Positions 26,993-36,514 are shown, numbered from the stretch's first letter. The stretch: DNA of 64,000 bases from Sutcliffiella deserti (GCF_020037475.1 NZ_JAIQDB010000011.1:1-64000); one strand, 5' to 3'. Translations and numbers: made by a program. Notes: generated by a model from the letters alone, not told the origin.

Positions 26993-27628
26993 CTATAAAA
27001 CAGCTTTCACTTCTTCCTGCAATTCTACTTTTCCGTAGCGATTGATAAATTTCCAGAATTGCTCGCGTTTTTTCCCGTTCGCAGAATAGGTATCAATTAA
27101 GTAATCTACTGATTTATACAGAGCGTCTTCTGTAAGTTCTCCAGCGAATAGCTCGGCTGTTCTTGCATCGAGCCCCTTTGCTCTTCCACCTACATAGAGA
27201 TCATAGCGCTCATTATGCCGCTTGATCACTCCGATATCATTCACCAAGGGTTCTCCACATGCCGTTGGACAACCGGTGTATGCAGGACGTAAGGTGAAGG
27301 GGACAGGCTTTCCTGCAATTCGGCGATTAAGCTCCTTGGCTATTGGCATTCCTTCTTCTATTTCCCCTTTACAAAAGTTGCAGGTGCGCAAGCTTTTCAC
27401 AAAATTCCCTACAGGGTAGTGCACTAATCCTACCTGTTCGAACGCGTTCTTAGCTTCTTCCAGTTTGCTTTCTGGAATGTTCACGTAGAGTTGCTGAAAA
27501 GTGGTGAGTTCCATTTCTTCCTCATCATTCATATATTGCGCAAGGGTAAGTAGTTGTTTGCTATTGAGCTTTGAGCCAAATGCGATACCACCGTTGACAG
27601 CTAGTTTTACCGTTTTCTCCGTAGTCAT
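26993..27628 (-). CDS. Small nitrite/sulfite-reductase-like siroheme/4Fe-4S protein
   Basis: A 211-residue protein resembling half of a siroheme nitrite or sulfite reductase. An N-terminal ferredoxin-like half domain (LTTFQQLYVNIPESKL) is followed by cysteines in RTCNFCKG and YTGCPTACGEP, which could ligate a 4Fe-4S cluster next to siroheme. It is much shorter than NirB or CysI, so it is either a stand-alone redox protein or a siroheme/heme-pathway-related enzyme. It starts twelve bases after the His-rich protein gene, in the same operon as the copper genes. Confidence 0.7.
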   Translation of the reverse strand: MTTEKTVKLAVNGGIAFGSKLNSKQLLTLAQYMNDEEEMELTTFQQLYVNIPESKLEEAKNAFEQVGLVHYPVGNFVKSLRTCNFCKGEIEEGMPIAKELNRRIAGKPVPFTLRPAYTGCPTACGEPLVNDIGVIKRHNERYDLYVGGRAKGLDARTAELFAGELTEDALYKSVDYLIDTYSANGKKREQFWKFINRYGKVELQEEVKAVL

Positions 27629-27640
27629 CCTCTTCCCCCT

Positions 27641-28528
27641 TTACTCTGTTATCTCTATTACATATGGAAAGGCGTAAACTGTTCCATCCAGCTTAAATTC
27701 TGCCCATAATTTGTACAGTCCAGGATTTGAAAAATGCGCTTCAAACACTGGTTCCTTTTTACTTGAGGGGTGAACGTGAATAAATTGTTCTAGCTTTTCA
27801 TCCACTACCACGACGTGTCCTAAGGCTCCTAAATAGTTTTCTGGTGTGCCTCCTTCAATGTTAAAAGAAAGGACAACACTATCTTTCACAGAAAAACTTT
27901 CAGCATTTAGTGTTACTTCGTATCCATCCAATGTTTTGGTAAAGTTCGAATCTTTTTCTAAATGTACATGTTCATCACCGTGTTCGGCATGCTCTCCTAC
28001 CATCAAAGAATGAGCTTGAATTTGATATTCTAGATTGCTTGGTTTGATATCAACAAACGCCTGATACATTCCGTCTCCAAGGTCGGTTTTCACCACATAT
28101 TTACCCGGTTCTGCTTTTTCAGGGTGAAGGTGTCGATAGCTTTCAAAATCTTCACTTATGACAATAAGGTGCATTAGCCTTTCATGATTGATTTCCAACT
28201 CATCCATCGGATTACCCTGCTGGTCCTCTAATGTTATGGTAATCTCCTCGTTTTCCAATTCTACATTGGTTATAACTTCACTTTCCGATTCATGCGCATG
28301 GTCACCATGATCGTCATGTTCATCGTCCGAGCCATGTTCGGCATGCTCCTCGCTGGATCCATGTTCGGCATGTTCCTCGCCAGAGCCATCTTCTTCTTCT
28401 TCTGCTTGAGGCTCATGTTCCGCATGATTATCGGATGCCCGGTTGCCTTCTGTGAAATAGGAATATGCAGTATATCCTCCCACAACGACTAGCAAATAAA
28501 TTAGAGCGCTAAATACCCATTTTTTCAT
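27641..28528 (-). CDS. His-rich secreted protein linked to copper genes
   Basis: A 295-residue protein with an N-terminal membrane anchor (about 5-24) and a His/Glu/Asp-rich linker (about 33-80, repeated EHAEHGS units), followed by two beta-sandwich-like segments bearing RHLHPE and FIHVHP motifs. The C-terminal part resembles FixH/YtkA-like extracellular domains. Position right after copA suggests extracellular binding of copper or a similar metal, but this is inferred. The linker also gives spurious ORFs in other frames. Confidence 0.75.
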   Translation of the reverse strand: MKKWVFSALIYLLVVVGGYTAYSYFTEGNRASDNHAEHEPQAEEEEDGSGEEHAEHGSSEEHAEHGSDDEHDDHGDHAHESESEVITNVELENEEITITLEDQQGNPMDELEINHERLMHLIVISEDFESYRHLHPEKAEPGKYVVKTDLGDGMYQAFVDIKPSNLEYQIQAHSLMVGEHAEHGDEHVHLEKDSNFTKTLDGYEVTLNAESFSVKDSVVLSFNIEGGTPENYLGALGHVVVVDEKLEQFIHVHPSSKKEPVFEAHFSNPGLYKLWAEFKLDGTVYAFPYVIEITE

Positions 28529-28616
28529 TCTATGTCACCTGCTTAATAATTATTGTCTTCCCTAACTTTGTTTCTTTTGCGTGAAATGTTCGAACCCATA
28601 ACATACGACATGAATT

Positions 28617-31034
28617 TTATAATTTAACTTTTTGTAATCGTAAGGCGTTTAGGACGACGGATACCGAACTGAATGCCATTGCTGCTCCTGCTACCCATGG
28701 CGCAAGAAATCCTAGCGCAGCAATCGGTATTCCGACGGTATTGTAGGCAAATGCCCAAAAAAGATTTTGCTTAATATTTTTTATTGTCTTTTTACTCATC
28801 ATGATGGCATCCGCAATGCTGTTAAGGTCGCCACGCATCAGAGTGATATCAGCCGCTTCCATCGCTACATCTGTTCCAGTACCAATTGCCATCCCGATAT
28901 CTGCTGTGACCAAAGCAGGTGCGTCATTTATTCCATCGCCAACCATGGCAACCTTTTTACCTTCCTCTTGAAGCTTGCTTATTTCTTTTGCTTTTTGTTC
29001 AGGAAGAACTTCCGCAATGACACGATCTACCCCCGCTAAGTCAGCAATCGCTTCGGCAGTTCGCTGGTTATCCCCTGTCATCATTACTACTTCAAGTCCC
29101 ATATCTTTTAAGCGTTGAATAGCTTTGGCAGAAGTATCCTTAATTGTATCTGCTACGGCGATAATCCCTTTGTACTCTCCATCAATTGCAATCATCATAG
29201 CAGTCTTCCCGGCAGATTCGAGGCTTTGCATCGTCACTTCCGCTTGACCTAAATCAATTTGATGCTTTTTCATTAGCCTGCGCGTACCTATTATTACCTT
29301 TTTCTCGTGTACGACTGCTTCAATTCCATAACCCGGGATTGCTTCAAAGCTTGTGGGATCTAGTAGCTCTAATCCTCTTTCTTTTATCCCATCAACAATG
29401 GCTTGGGCAAGTGGATGTTCGGAAGGTTTTTCCGCAATTCCTACTAAAAGCAGCACATCCTGTTCTTCCGCTTCATCTAGCAGTAACACATCTGTAAGTA
29501 CAGGTTTTCCGTTGGTGACAGTACCTGTTTTATCAAGCACGACAGTTGTTATCCGGTGAGTCTGCTCTAAATGCTCACCGCCCTTGAATAGAATTCCAAG
29601 CTCAGCAGAACGACCGGATCCTGCCATAATAGAGGTAGGAGTTGCAAGGCCTAGTGCACATGGACAAGCGATAACCAGGACAGCGATAAGGTTCACTAAT
29701 GCTCCTGCAAAATTCCCTGGATCCACAAGGAAATACCAAACAAGAAAGGTCAGGATGGCGATTGCCACCACAATCGGGACAAAGATTCCTGATATTTTAT
29801 CGGCAAGACGTTGAATTGGTGCTTTGGAGCCCTGAGCCTGCTCTACTACTTTTATAATTTGTGCCAGAGCGGTTTCACGACCGACCTTGGTAGCCTTCAT
29901 TTTTAAAAAACCGTTTTTATTGATGGTGGAACCATAGACGGCGTCTCCAGTTTCTTTATCAATTGGGAGACTTTCCCCTGTTAGCATCGATTCGTCCACA
30001 GCTGATTGTCCTTCGATAATCTCTCCATCCACAGGGATCTTCTCGCCAGGTTTAACGGCAAGCACGTCACCAACGACAACATTTTCCAGCAGAACATCTA
30101 TTTCTTCACCGTCACGTATTACTCGCGCAGTTTTCGCCTGTAAGCCCATCAGCTTTTTAATTGCTTCAGAGGAACGCCCTTTTGCTTTTACCTCAAAAAG
30201 TTTTCCTAAGATAATTAGTGTAATGATTACTGCACTTGTTTCAAAATACAGCTCAACCATATGCGCACCGGAACCGATTGCTTCAATGGAAAGATAGAGG
30301 CTGTAAATATAAGCTGCACTTGTACCGAGTGCTACAAGGACATCCATGTTGGCACTTTTATTTTTCAATGCTTTATAGGCACCTTTATAAAATTGCCATC
30401 CTATAAAAAATTGGACTGGAGTGGCCAGTGCCATCTGAACCCATGGATTCATCAGCATATCCGGTAAATAGATGAACGATGTAAAGGTAAAATGACTAAC
30501 CATCGCCCATAATAAAGGAAGAGTCAGGATAAGGGAAAAGAGGAACTTGCCCTGTTGTTTTTCCAGCTCCTTTTGACGGAAGTTTTCAGCGTTCTCGTTT
30601 TTTTCGACTTTGACTGTTGCTCCATATCCCGCTTTTTCTATCCGGGCGATTATATCAGTTGGGGTAACCTTGGAAGGATTGTATTTCACCGTTCCCGTCT
30701 CCAAGGTCAAATTTACCGTTGCCTCGTCAATTCCATCCAATTTATTAAGTACACGCTCTACCCTGCTTGAGCAGGCTGCACATGTCATTCCTGTAATGAG
30801 AAACTCTGCCTTTTCTTTTACCACATCATATCCAAGGTCTTGAATTTTTTTCTCTATATCTTGTTGCGAGATCTCATCGGGGTTATAAGATACCGATGCG
30901 TTCTCTAGCGCAAGGTTCACATTTGCTTCACTTATGCCCTGAAGCTTGTTTAAGCCACGCTCTATTCTCGTCGAACAAGCCGCACAAGTCATTCCAACAA
31001 TTTGGAGCTGTGTTTCTTTTGACTTTTGACTCAT
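28617..31034 (-). CDS. copA: Copper-exporting P1B-type ATPase CopA
   Basis: An 805-residue Cu(I)-exporting ATPase. It has two N-terminal heavy-metal domains, each with GMTCAAC (C17/C20 and C85/C88), eight transmembrane segments, the CPC metal site in [13 protein letters not shown], the phosphorylation motif DKTGT, TGES, HP (SEHPLAQ) and the hinge [10 protein letters not shown]. It receives copper from CopZ and exports it. AAAGGAGG precedes the ATG and a CsoR-like operator lies just upstream at 31051-31067. Confidence 0.97.
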   Translation of the reverse strand: MSQKSKETQLQIVGMTCAACSTRIERGLNKLQGISEANVNLALENASVSYNPDEISQQDIEKKIQDLGYDVVKEKAEFLITGMTCAACSSRVERVLNKLDGIDEATVNLTLETGTVKYNPSKVTPTDIIARIEKAGYGATVKVEKNENAENFRQKELEKQQGKFLFSLILTLPLLWAMVSHFTFTSFIYLPDMLMNPWVQMALATPVQFFIGWQFYKGAYKALKNKSANMDVLVALGTSAAYIYSLYLSIEAIGSGAHMVELYFETSAVIITLIILGKLFEVKAKGRSSEAIKKLMGLQAKTARVIRDGEEIDVLLENVVVGDVLAVKPGEKIPVDGEIIEGQSAVDESMLTGESLPIDKETGDAVYGSTINKNGFLKMKATKVGRETALAQIIKVVEQAQGSKAPIQRLADKISGIFVPIVVAIAILTFLVWYFLVDPGNFAGALVNLIAVLVIACPCALGLATPTSIMAGSGRSAELGILFKGGEHLEQTHRITTVVLDKTGTVTNGKPVLTDVLLLDEAEEQDVLLLVGIAEKPSEHPLAQAIVDGIKERGLELLDPTSFEAIPGYGIEAVVHEKKVIIGTRRLMKKHQIDLGQAEVTMQSLESAGKTAMMIAIDGEYKGIIAVADTIKDTSAKAIQRLKDMGLEVVMMTGDNQRTAEAIADLAGVDRVIAEVLPEQKAKEISKLQEEGKKVAMVGDGINDAPALVTADIGMAIGTGTDVAMEAADITLMRGDLNSIADAIMMSKKTIKNIKQNLFWAFAYNTVGIPIAALGFLAPWVAGAAMAFSSVSVVLNALRLQKVKL

Positions 31035-31050
31035 ATTATTGACCTCCTTT

Positions 31051-31067
31051 ATACCTACAGGGGGTAT
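31051..31067 (-). promoter_or_regulatory. CsoR-type operator upstream of copA
   Basis: The inverted repeat ATACC-TACAGGG-GGTAT lies 17 bases before the copA start, overlapping its translation-initiation region. It resembles the CsoR site upstream of csoR (31763-31781) and known Cu-responsive operators with TACC...GGTA half-sites. Confidence 0.7.
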
Positions 31068-31075
31068 ATTTTATT

Positions 31076-31105
31076 TGTAAGAAAACGCGCTTGAACAAGC
31101 ACGTT
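31076..31105 (-). terminator. Terminator-like hairpin between copZ and copA
   Basis: A 9-bp stem (31084-31092 with 31097-31105, one G-U pair) is followed on the minus strand by TTTTCTT. It could terminate or attenuate the csoR-copZ transcript before copA. Confidence 0.6.
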
Positions 31106-31142
31106 AAGATGTATTAGATAAATATCGCATATTAAGAACAGA

Positions 31143-31349
31143 TTATACTACTTCGTAACCTTCTTCATCAATCTTTTCTTTGATTTGATCGACAGTAACA
31201 TTTTCACTTTTGTATTCTACCGCTACTGTTCCCGCTTCAAGATTTACTTTCACAGAGTTCACACCTTCAAGTTCTCCAACGCTGCCTTCTACCGCTTTTA
31301 CACAATGTCCACAAGACATCCCTGTCACACTTAACACTACTTGTTCCAT
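31143..31349 (-). CDS. copZ: Copper chaperone CopZ
   Basis: A 68-residue HMA-domain copper chaperone with GMSCGHC near the N-terminus. It carries Cu(I) to CopA and forms the expected ferredoxin-like fold. It lies 25 bases after csoR. Confidence 0.96.
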   Translation of the reverse strand: MEQVVLSVTGMSCGHCVKAVEGSVGELEGVNSVKVNLEAGTVAVEYKSENVTVDQIKEKIDEEGYEVV

Positions 31350-31374
31350 CTCCGACCACTCCTCTAGGTATGTT

Positions 31375-31731
31375 TTATTTCATTAATCTTTTTACTGTTA
31401 CTAACAGCTCTTCAATAACTTCTGTATCTCCGTCTTGTATTCTTTCCACCACACAGGATTTCATGTGTCCTTCAAGAAGTAACTTTCCAACGCTATTTAA
31501 CGCAGATTGTATTGCTGCTATTTGAGTCAGGACATCATCGCAATAGGTATCCTCTTCGATTAACCGTTTGACTCCACGAACCTGGCCCTCTACACGGTTT
31601 AAGCGAGAAATGAGCCCTTTTTTAATTACTTCAGAATGATGGCTTTTGCGCTCGTTAGGATCTGTATGGCAGCATGCATCACCGACTACTAGCTGTACTG
31701 GTTCTTGCATTTGTTTCGGAAGGTTTTCCAT
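31375..31731 (-). CDS. csoR: Copper-sensing repressor CsoR
   Basis: A 118-residue CsoR/RcnR-family repressor. The Cu(I) ligands C-H-C are present in TYCDDV and GHMKSC. Apo-CsoR represses the copper genes and copper binding releases it. N-terminal DACCHTD adds two extra cysteines. I chose the ATG at 31731, because GAGGAGG lies eight bases upstream; the longer ORF would begin in the operator. Confidence 0.95.
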   Translation of the reverse strand: MENLPKQMQEPVQLVVGDACCHTDPNERKSHHSEVIKKGLISRLNRVEGQVRGVKRLIEEDTYCDDVLTQIAAIQSALNSVGKLLLEGHMKSCVVERIQDGDTEVIEELLVTVKRLMK

Positions 31732-31762
31732 CTTGTTGACCTCCTCTCTTTTATAAAGTAAC

Positions 31763-31781
31763 ATACCCCTATATGGTATGT
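31763..31781 (-). promoter_or_regulatory. CsoR-type operator upstream of csoR
   Basis: A perfect inverted repeat CATACC-CCTATAT-GGTATG lies about 32 bases before csoR, within the region expected to hold its promoter (TTTACA lies next to it on the minus strand). It suggests copper-responsive autoregulation. Confidence 0.75.
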
Positions 31782-31846
31782 AAACCTTTTGATTTGAAAT
31801 TCATAAAAAGGCTACACTTTCTGCGGGCCGGTGCTGGGGAGTCCTT

Positions 31847-32046
31847 GGCTAGGCATATAGGGTTCATGTTTAATACCGCTGTTGATCTCCACGAAAGGCT
31901 TCGCGTCCGCGAGGCGCTCGGGAAGCCTCCTCGGCTTACGCCTGCAGGGTCTTCCCTAAGCGCTACCTCCCGCTGGAGTCTACGCCTTTTTACTCCAAAC
32001 ACAGCTTGAGAGGAACTATTATCAATACTTACCTTTAACCAAAGCC
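31847..32046. repeat. GC-rich hairpin repeat element, copy 2
   Basis: The inner stem pairs CGAAAGGC with a GCCTTTTT-type partner, around a core GGAAGCCTCCTCGGCTTACG and CCTGCAGGGTCTTCC. The right flank (ATTATCAATACTTACCTTTAA) matches the right flank of copy 1. It lies between csoR and the VTT protein gene. Confidence 0.82.
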
Positions 32047-32080
32047 TTTATTTAAAATAATTCTTGCGAGGGATGTAAGC

Positions 32081-32626
32081 ATGTTGAAAAATTTTGTATT
32101 GGAGTGGCTTATCGCTTCTGGTCCATTCGCCATTTTCCTTAGTATTATCTTCAATACTTTCATAAGCATTCTAGGTTTTATTCCTAGCTTTTTTATTACG
32201 GGTGCTAATATTATCTTTTTCGGTTTTTGGCTTGGGACGCTTGTATCATTTTTAGGAGAATCGATTGGGGCAATTGTCAGCTTCTTTCTTTATCGAAAGG
32301 GGATTAAGTCCTTCTCTCCGAACATTCTCAACCGGTACAAGTGGTTACAGCGGCTTCAACAGACAAAAGGGAGAGAAGCTTTTCTCCTTGTTCTCGCCCT
32401 TCGTCTGTTTCCTTTCGCGCCATCTGGTCTTGTTACACTAGCAGGAGCCACGAGCAAAATCAGCTGGATTCACTTCGCCCTGGCCAGCACCCTTGGAAAG
32501 GTCCCTGCTCTCCTAATCGAATCCTACTCCGTCTACCAAGTTCTCGAGTGGAACCTCACAGGAAAAATCATCCTCACCCTCTTCTCGCTAACCTTGATCG
32601 TAATGGTATTTGTTAGAAAAAGGTAA
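32081..32626 (+). CDS. VTT domain membrane protein (TVP38/TMEM64-like)
   Basis: A 181-residue integral membrane protein with four or five hydrophobic segments. The VTT/SNARE-associated domain features RLFPFAPSGLVTLAGATSKISW and an N-terminal FIPSFFITGANIIFFGFWLG. Such proteins are related to DedA flippase-like proteins; the substrate is unknown. GAGGGATG precedes the ATG. The stop codon overlaps a palindromic terminator shared with helD. Confidence 0.82.
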   Translation: MLKNFVLEWLIASGPFAIFLSIIFNTFISILGFIPSFFITGANIIFFGFWLGTLVSFLGESIGAIVSFFLYRKGIKSFSPNILNRYKWLQRLQQTKGREAFLLVLALRLFPFAPSGLVTLAGATSKISWIHFALASTLGKVPALLIESYSVYQVLEWNLTGKIILTLFSLTLIVMVFVRKR

Positions 32627-32654
32627 AAGGGGCCTGGCCCCTTTTACCTTTTTC
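32616..32654. terminator. Bidirectional terminator, VTT gene / helD
   Basis: A 19-bp perfect stem with a single-base centre (32616-32634 with 32636-32654) around GGGGCC-T-GGCCCC, flanked by A and T runs. It lies between convergent genes and shares its centre with the hairpin at 43823-43839. Confidence 0.92.
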
Positions 32655-32675
32655 TTCCTTATCACTAAGACTGCT

Positions 32676-34973
32676 TTATTCAACCAATCCCGTTTCAACG
32701 TGTTCAAGCAGAAAGGTGGAACGTTCTTTTCCATAGAAACTAAGATGGTGCAATGGTCTTGTCATCGCTACATAGAGTAGTTTCACATCAATTTCCGACT
32801 CGGTGAACACTTCATCCAACGCACAGATTAGAACCGCATCGAACTCTAGCCCCTTCGCAAGCTGGGCATGCACAATCACAACATCTTCTTGATTAATTTC
32901 CTGGTTTTCCTCTAATAGCTGCGCTTGCAAGTTTGTATGCTTCGAAAAAAGTTTTTCTAACTTCCTGCACTCGTTTTCTGTTTTCCCTATAACAGCGATG
33001 GTTTTCCGGCCTTGATTATATAGGGAAAGAATATCTCGCTCTATCTTTTTTACTGATTCCTTATCGCTATTGCCCCATTCGTAAAAGGCCGGTTTTTCTC
33101 CATGCCTCACCACCGGCTGCACTCTTGGAAGTTCAAACGGAAGCAATGCCAGGATGTCATTTGCCGCTAGCATAATCTCAATTGTTGTTCGATAGCTTTT
33201 CTGTAAAGTGGTATAGGCAGCTCTCGGGAATATCTCTTCTTTCACTTTATTCCAATCTTGAATCCCCCGATAGGAATGAATGCCTTGGGCTAAGTCCCCT
33301 ACAATCGTAAACATGTCCGTCTCTAAAGCACTCTTAAGTGCAGCTAACTGAAAATAGCTATAATCTTGGGCTTCGTCTATTACTACATTCCGCGCCCGCA
33401 GATCCTTATCCACTCCAAATAAATGATGCTGCAGGTAAAGAAGGGCGCCAAGATCCTCTACCTCATAATTTTTCTGTTTATGTAAATTCTTCTGGGCGTT
33501 AACAAAATAACTAATCTGATAGTCATCTAAATATTCACGGGCATATTTTGTAAAAAGCGCCCTGTCCGTCACTAGCTGCTCATAATAGTAGAAAAGGGTA
33601 TGCTTAGGTATCTTTCGGATGAAGGCATTTACAGCAGTACGTGACTCCTTCATAATCTCTTGCGTTAGCTCTTCCTTCTTATCCATTGCCTTAGTTACAT
33701 AGCTTTTTCTTTTATCAGGATCCAAATTGTAATTAAAAAGCGCTTTATCTAGCTTACTATCATAAAATCTTGCTACTTTTTCTATTAACACTTTCTTCTC
33801 GGTTCTCACATAATTTTGCAAAACTTCCTTTACCTTTTCAATTCGCCGATAATACGGGAGGTAGGTATATTCCTGCTTAATAAGCTGTTCCATTCTTTTT
33901 GCATCATACAACTTAAATCGAGACGTTAAATAAAAGTCCTCTTTAGGCAGTAGTGTTTCTAAAACATCTCGTAAATAGTTGTCCATAATCTCTTTGTACT
34001 CTAGCGACCCCTTAAAGCTCGCAAGCCACTGAACCATTTCCGGATCTTCGTATTCCCTATTAATGAAACCCATCAATTTTTCAGAAGGTGGGCGTAATTT
34101 AATTCTCTTTTTAATGCAGCTCTTTACGAAATCAATAAAAGTTGTCTGCAATATTCGATCCACACCAAGCTCAGGCAAAACCTCTGAGATATAATCAATA
34201 AACAGATTATTTGGCGCTAATATCATCAGCTGCTCTGCACGGAAATGTTCCTGGTAGGTATAGATAAAATAAGAAATACGATGCAAGGCGATCGTCGTTT
34301 TTCCACTTCCTGCAGCTCCTTGTACAATAATCGGCTTATTCAAATCCGCACGAATGATGCGATTCTGCTCTTCTTGGATGGTGGAAACAATATCTGTTAA
34401 CCGATTGCTTGAACTTCCTGAAAGAGACTCCTGAAGAAGTTCATCCGTTGTTGTTAAATCAACGTCTCTTATTTCCTTTAAGGTTCCATCCTCCATAATA
34501 TATTGACGCTTTAAAGAAAGATTACCTTCATAGACTTCGCCTTCCGCTTCATACGAAACCTCCCCTAACCTTCCATCATAATAGAGGTTGGCAATAGGAG
34601 AGCGCCAGTCCACGATAATAGGATCCTGGGTTTCTCTATCAAACAAGGACGCCTTTCCGAAATAAAACTTTTCTTCTTCATGGTGATCTTTTCTTTTATA
34701 ATCCACTCTAGCAAAATAAGGTTTATGGTAGATTTTCTTAAGGTTGCGTAATTCTTCTGTTGTTCGCTGCAGAAGATTTGCGTTCGTTAACATATTCATA
34801 TAACTAAAGCTGCTATCCTTGAAGTCCATTCCATCCAAAGCTTCCTTAAAGCTTGATCGGAATGACTCTTCATCCATTTCTGAGGCCTTGATAACAATAT
34901 CCATGTATTTTTTTGTAAAAGTCAGCCGCTCTACTTCCTGATCAAAATCAGGATGCTTCTTCGTTTCTCCCAA
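32676..34973 (-). CDS. helD: HelD-like RNA polymerase recycling/UvrD-type helicase
   Basis: A ~765-residue superfamily 1 helicase-like ATPase. A coiled-coil N-terminal arm (about 1-120) precedes the Walker A VQGAAGSGKTTIALHR, Walker B VIDEAQDYSYFQ, a GDLAQGIHSYRG motif and a C-terminal ATPase lobe (YVAMTRPLHHLSFYG). HelD proteins bind RNA polymerase and help release it from nucleic acids. I chose the TTG at 34973, with AAGGGAG eight bases upstream; the ORF runs on to 35015 without a better site. Sequence divergence from B. subtilis HelD means it could be a paralogue. Confidence 0.82.
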   Translation of the reverse strand: MGETKKHPDFDQEVERLTFTKKYMDIVIKASEMDEESFRSSFKEALDGMDFKDSSFSYMNMLTNANLLQRTTEELRNLKKIYHKPYFARVDYKRKDHHEEEKFYFGKASLFDRETQDPIIVDWRSPIANLYYDGRLGEVSYEAEGEVYEGNLSLKRQYIMEDGTLKEIRDVDLTTTDELLQESLSGSSSNRLTDIVSTIQEEQNRIIRADLNKPIIVQGAAGSGKTTIALHRISYFIYTYQEHFRAEQLMILAPNNLFIDYISEVLPELGVDRILQTTFIDFVKSCIKKRIKLRPPSEKLMGFINREYEDPEMVQWLASFKGSLEYKEIMDNYLRDVLETLLPKEDFYLTSRFKLYDAKRMEQLIKQEYTYLPYYRRIEKVKEVLQNYVRTEKKVLIEKVARFYDSKLDKALFNYNLDPDKRKSYVTKAMDKKEELTQEIMKESRTAVNAFIRKIPKHTLFYYYEQLVTDRALFTKYAREYLDDYQISYFVNAQKNLHKQKNYEVEDLGALLYLQHHLFGVDKDLRARNVVIDEAQDYSYFQLAALKSALETDMFTIVGDLAQGIHSYRGIQDWNKVKEEIFPRAAYTTLQKSYRTTIEIMLAANDILALLPFELPRVQPVVRHGEKPAFYEWGNSDKESVKKIERDILSLYNQGRKTIAVIGKTENECRKLEKLFSKHTNLQAQLLEENQEINQEDVVIVHAQLAKGLEFDAVLICALDEVFTESEIDVKLLYVAMTRPLHHLSFYGKERSTFLLEHVETGLVE

Positions 34974-35015
34974 TCTCTTCACTCCCTTGCATGTTTTGGG
35001 GACGCAAAAAACCAT

Positions 35016-35197
35016 GAACTAGAGAAAGCTAAATTCATGGTACAAACCTTGGGTTACATGTTTTCAAAGTACGCAACGCTCTTTATGTTCTTTTAAAACC
35101 GGAAAGATAATTATAAACGCTTACAATTAAATTTGCAATTTTCTTTCTTATAGAGAAACTATCAATAGTTGAATTATTGATTTAGAGGGTTCAATAG
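35016..35197. other. Spacer upstream of helD
   Basis: AT-rich spacer holding the presumed helD promoter region. No convincing promoter or gene was recognised. Confidence 0.4.
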
Positions 35198-35330
35198 ACC
35201 GCTGTTACTCTACACGAAAGGCTTCGCGTCCGCGGGGCGCTTGGGAAGCCTCCTCGGCTTACGCCTGCGGGGTCTTCCCTAAACGCTACCTCCCGCAGGA
35301 GTCTCCGCCTTTCGTTCCGATCCACAGCTG
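35198..35330. repeat. GC-rich hairpin repeat element, copy 3
   Basis: The outer stem pairs ACGAAAGGC with GCCTTTCGT, around the core GGGAAGCCTCCTCGGCTTAC and CCTGCGGGGTCTTCCC. GACCGCTG at the left and CACAGCTG at the right mark the ends. Same orientation as copies 1 and 2. Confidence 0.87.
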
Positions 35331-35432
35331 GGTAGGGCCGAATATTAAGTGGGGTTCTTTATATTTTTTAAATTGGTGGTACCTATACTCAGGGTAGTTC
35401 CTAATGTAAAGCCTGCACTCTATGGAGAATGG

Positions 35433-35600
35433 AGATCCGTCACCTATATCTAAAGTGCTTCCCCCTGCGGATTGGAGTGGCAGGTGCTCGACTCCTGCGG
35501 GCGATAGCGGTAGACGGGAGACCCCACAGGCGCAGCCGAGGAGGCTCCCGCACCGCCCCGCGGAAAGCGAGCACCTGGAACGAAAAGGAGCAGGGAGTTC
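35433..35600. repeat. GC-rich hairpin repeat element, copy 4 (inverted)
   Basis: Opposite orientation to copy 3. GCAGGTGCTCG pairs with CGAGCACCTG, the core is GGGAGACCCC...GAGGAGGCTCCCGC, and it starts after CGTCACCTATATCTAAAG. It is repeated as copy 5 with a period of 224 bases. ORFs here are Pro/Arg-rich artefacts. Confidence 0.87.
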
Positions 35601-35656
35601 AACCAGTATGCTTTTTCTCAGAGTAGCATGCAGTGCCATTTCAACATGAAAAATGT

Positions 35657-35825
35657 AGATTCGTCACCTATATCTAAAGCGCCACCCCCTGCGGATTGGA
35701 GTAGCAGGTGCTCGACCCCTGCGGGCGATAGCGGTAGACGGGAGACCCCACAAGCGCAGCCGAGGAGGCTCCCGCACCGCCCCGCGGAAAGCGAACACCT
35801 AGAACGGAAAGGAGCAGACAGTTTA
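35657..35825. repeat. GC-rich hairpin repeat element, copy 5 (inverted)
   Basis: Tandem partner of copy 4, including the flank CGTCACCTATATCTAAAG. The stem has drifted to GCAGGTGCTCG with CGAACACCTAG. It ends about 145 bases before the membrane protein gene at 35969. Confidence 0.87.
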
Positions 35826-35968
35826 AGAAGTAACCTGCCTTTTTTCAGTGAAGTATTTCGTCACCTTTTTTCGACAAACTATTTCTCCTTTCATTCCAAA
35901 AAGTGTATAATCATATTGGAATATTTAGAAATATAATTCGATTCAAAGAACTATAGGGGGCATCACGC

Positions 35969-36514
35969 TTGGTTAACTACGAAAAAAAACATCTTTTTAT
36001 CATGAGTGCAATAGGAGTATTAATATTAGCACCGATCTTTATCTTCACTGGACCTTTTATTTTTCAGGGGATTTTGTTTGATAGTGTAAATGTATGGCTG
36101 CTCCAGACACCAGCTCAAGCCTATTGGTTGTTTGCTGCTTCCGCCACCGTCCTAGCGTTATTTTTGTTTATTGCCTATTTTTTCACACGTTTTGCTATTT
36201 GGATTACTGTGTTTGGGGTTATCCTATCTGGGGTTCTATTTACGATGGGTACTTTTACTTTTAAATCTTTGAGCACTGAGCAGATTGCTTGGAGTGATCC
36301 TTTTTCCTTCGAAAGCCATAAGTATTCTTGGGAGGAAGTAGAAGAAGTCATCGTTGTTTCTCCACCTACAGAAGAAGAAAAACATACAATGGAATTTTAT
36401 TTTAAAGATGGAAACGAAGTAACCTTTGTAAGGGATCGTAAGTTCCAAGCAGAATTTTCTAATTTTAATACTGCCCGGAGACAGTACAACTTCTCCTATA
36501 AAGCAAGCGAATAG
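35969..36514 (+). CDS. Unrecognised three-TM membrane protein
   Basis: A 181-residue protein I do not recognise. It has three hydrophobic segments (about 9-32, 50-70 and 74-96) followed by a soluble C-terminal domain of about 80 residues rich in Glu and aromatic residues (YSWEEVEEVIVV). The start is TTG at 35969 with AGGGGG about nine bases upstream. It is monocistronic and ends at a bidirectional terminator. Confidence 0.7.
   Translation: MVNYEKKHLFIMSAIGVLILAPIFIFTGPFIFQGILFDSVNVWLLQTPAQAYWLFAASATVLALFLFIAYFFTRFAIWITVFGVILSGVLFTMGTFTFKSLSTEQIAWSDPFSFESHKYSWEEVEEVIVVSPPTEEEKHTMEFYFKDGNEVTFVRDRKFQAEFSNFNTARRQYNFSYKASE

Noticed and set aside
28270..28492. Met/His-rich and Phe/Met-rich ORFs inside the His-rich protein gene
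   Set aside because: Frame shadows of the EHAEHGS repeat region of the supported gene.
31769..32009. Overlapping ORFs of 77 and 78 codons on both strands near csoR
   Set aside because: They also span a GC-rich hairpin repeat and lack ribosome binding sites.
35286..35936. Pro/Arg-rich ORFs of 65-117 codons upstream of the membrane protein gene
   Set aside because: They are translations of the GC-rich hairpin repeat copies; near-identical peptides arise from each copy in several frames and the relatives differ by frameshift.
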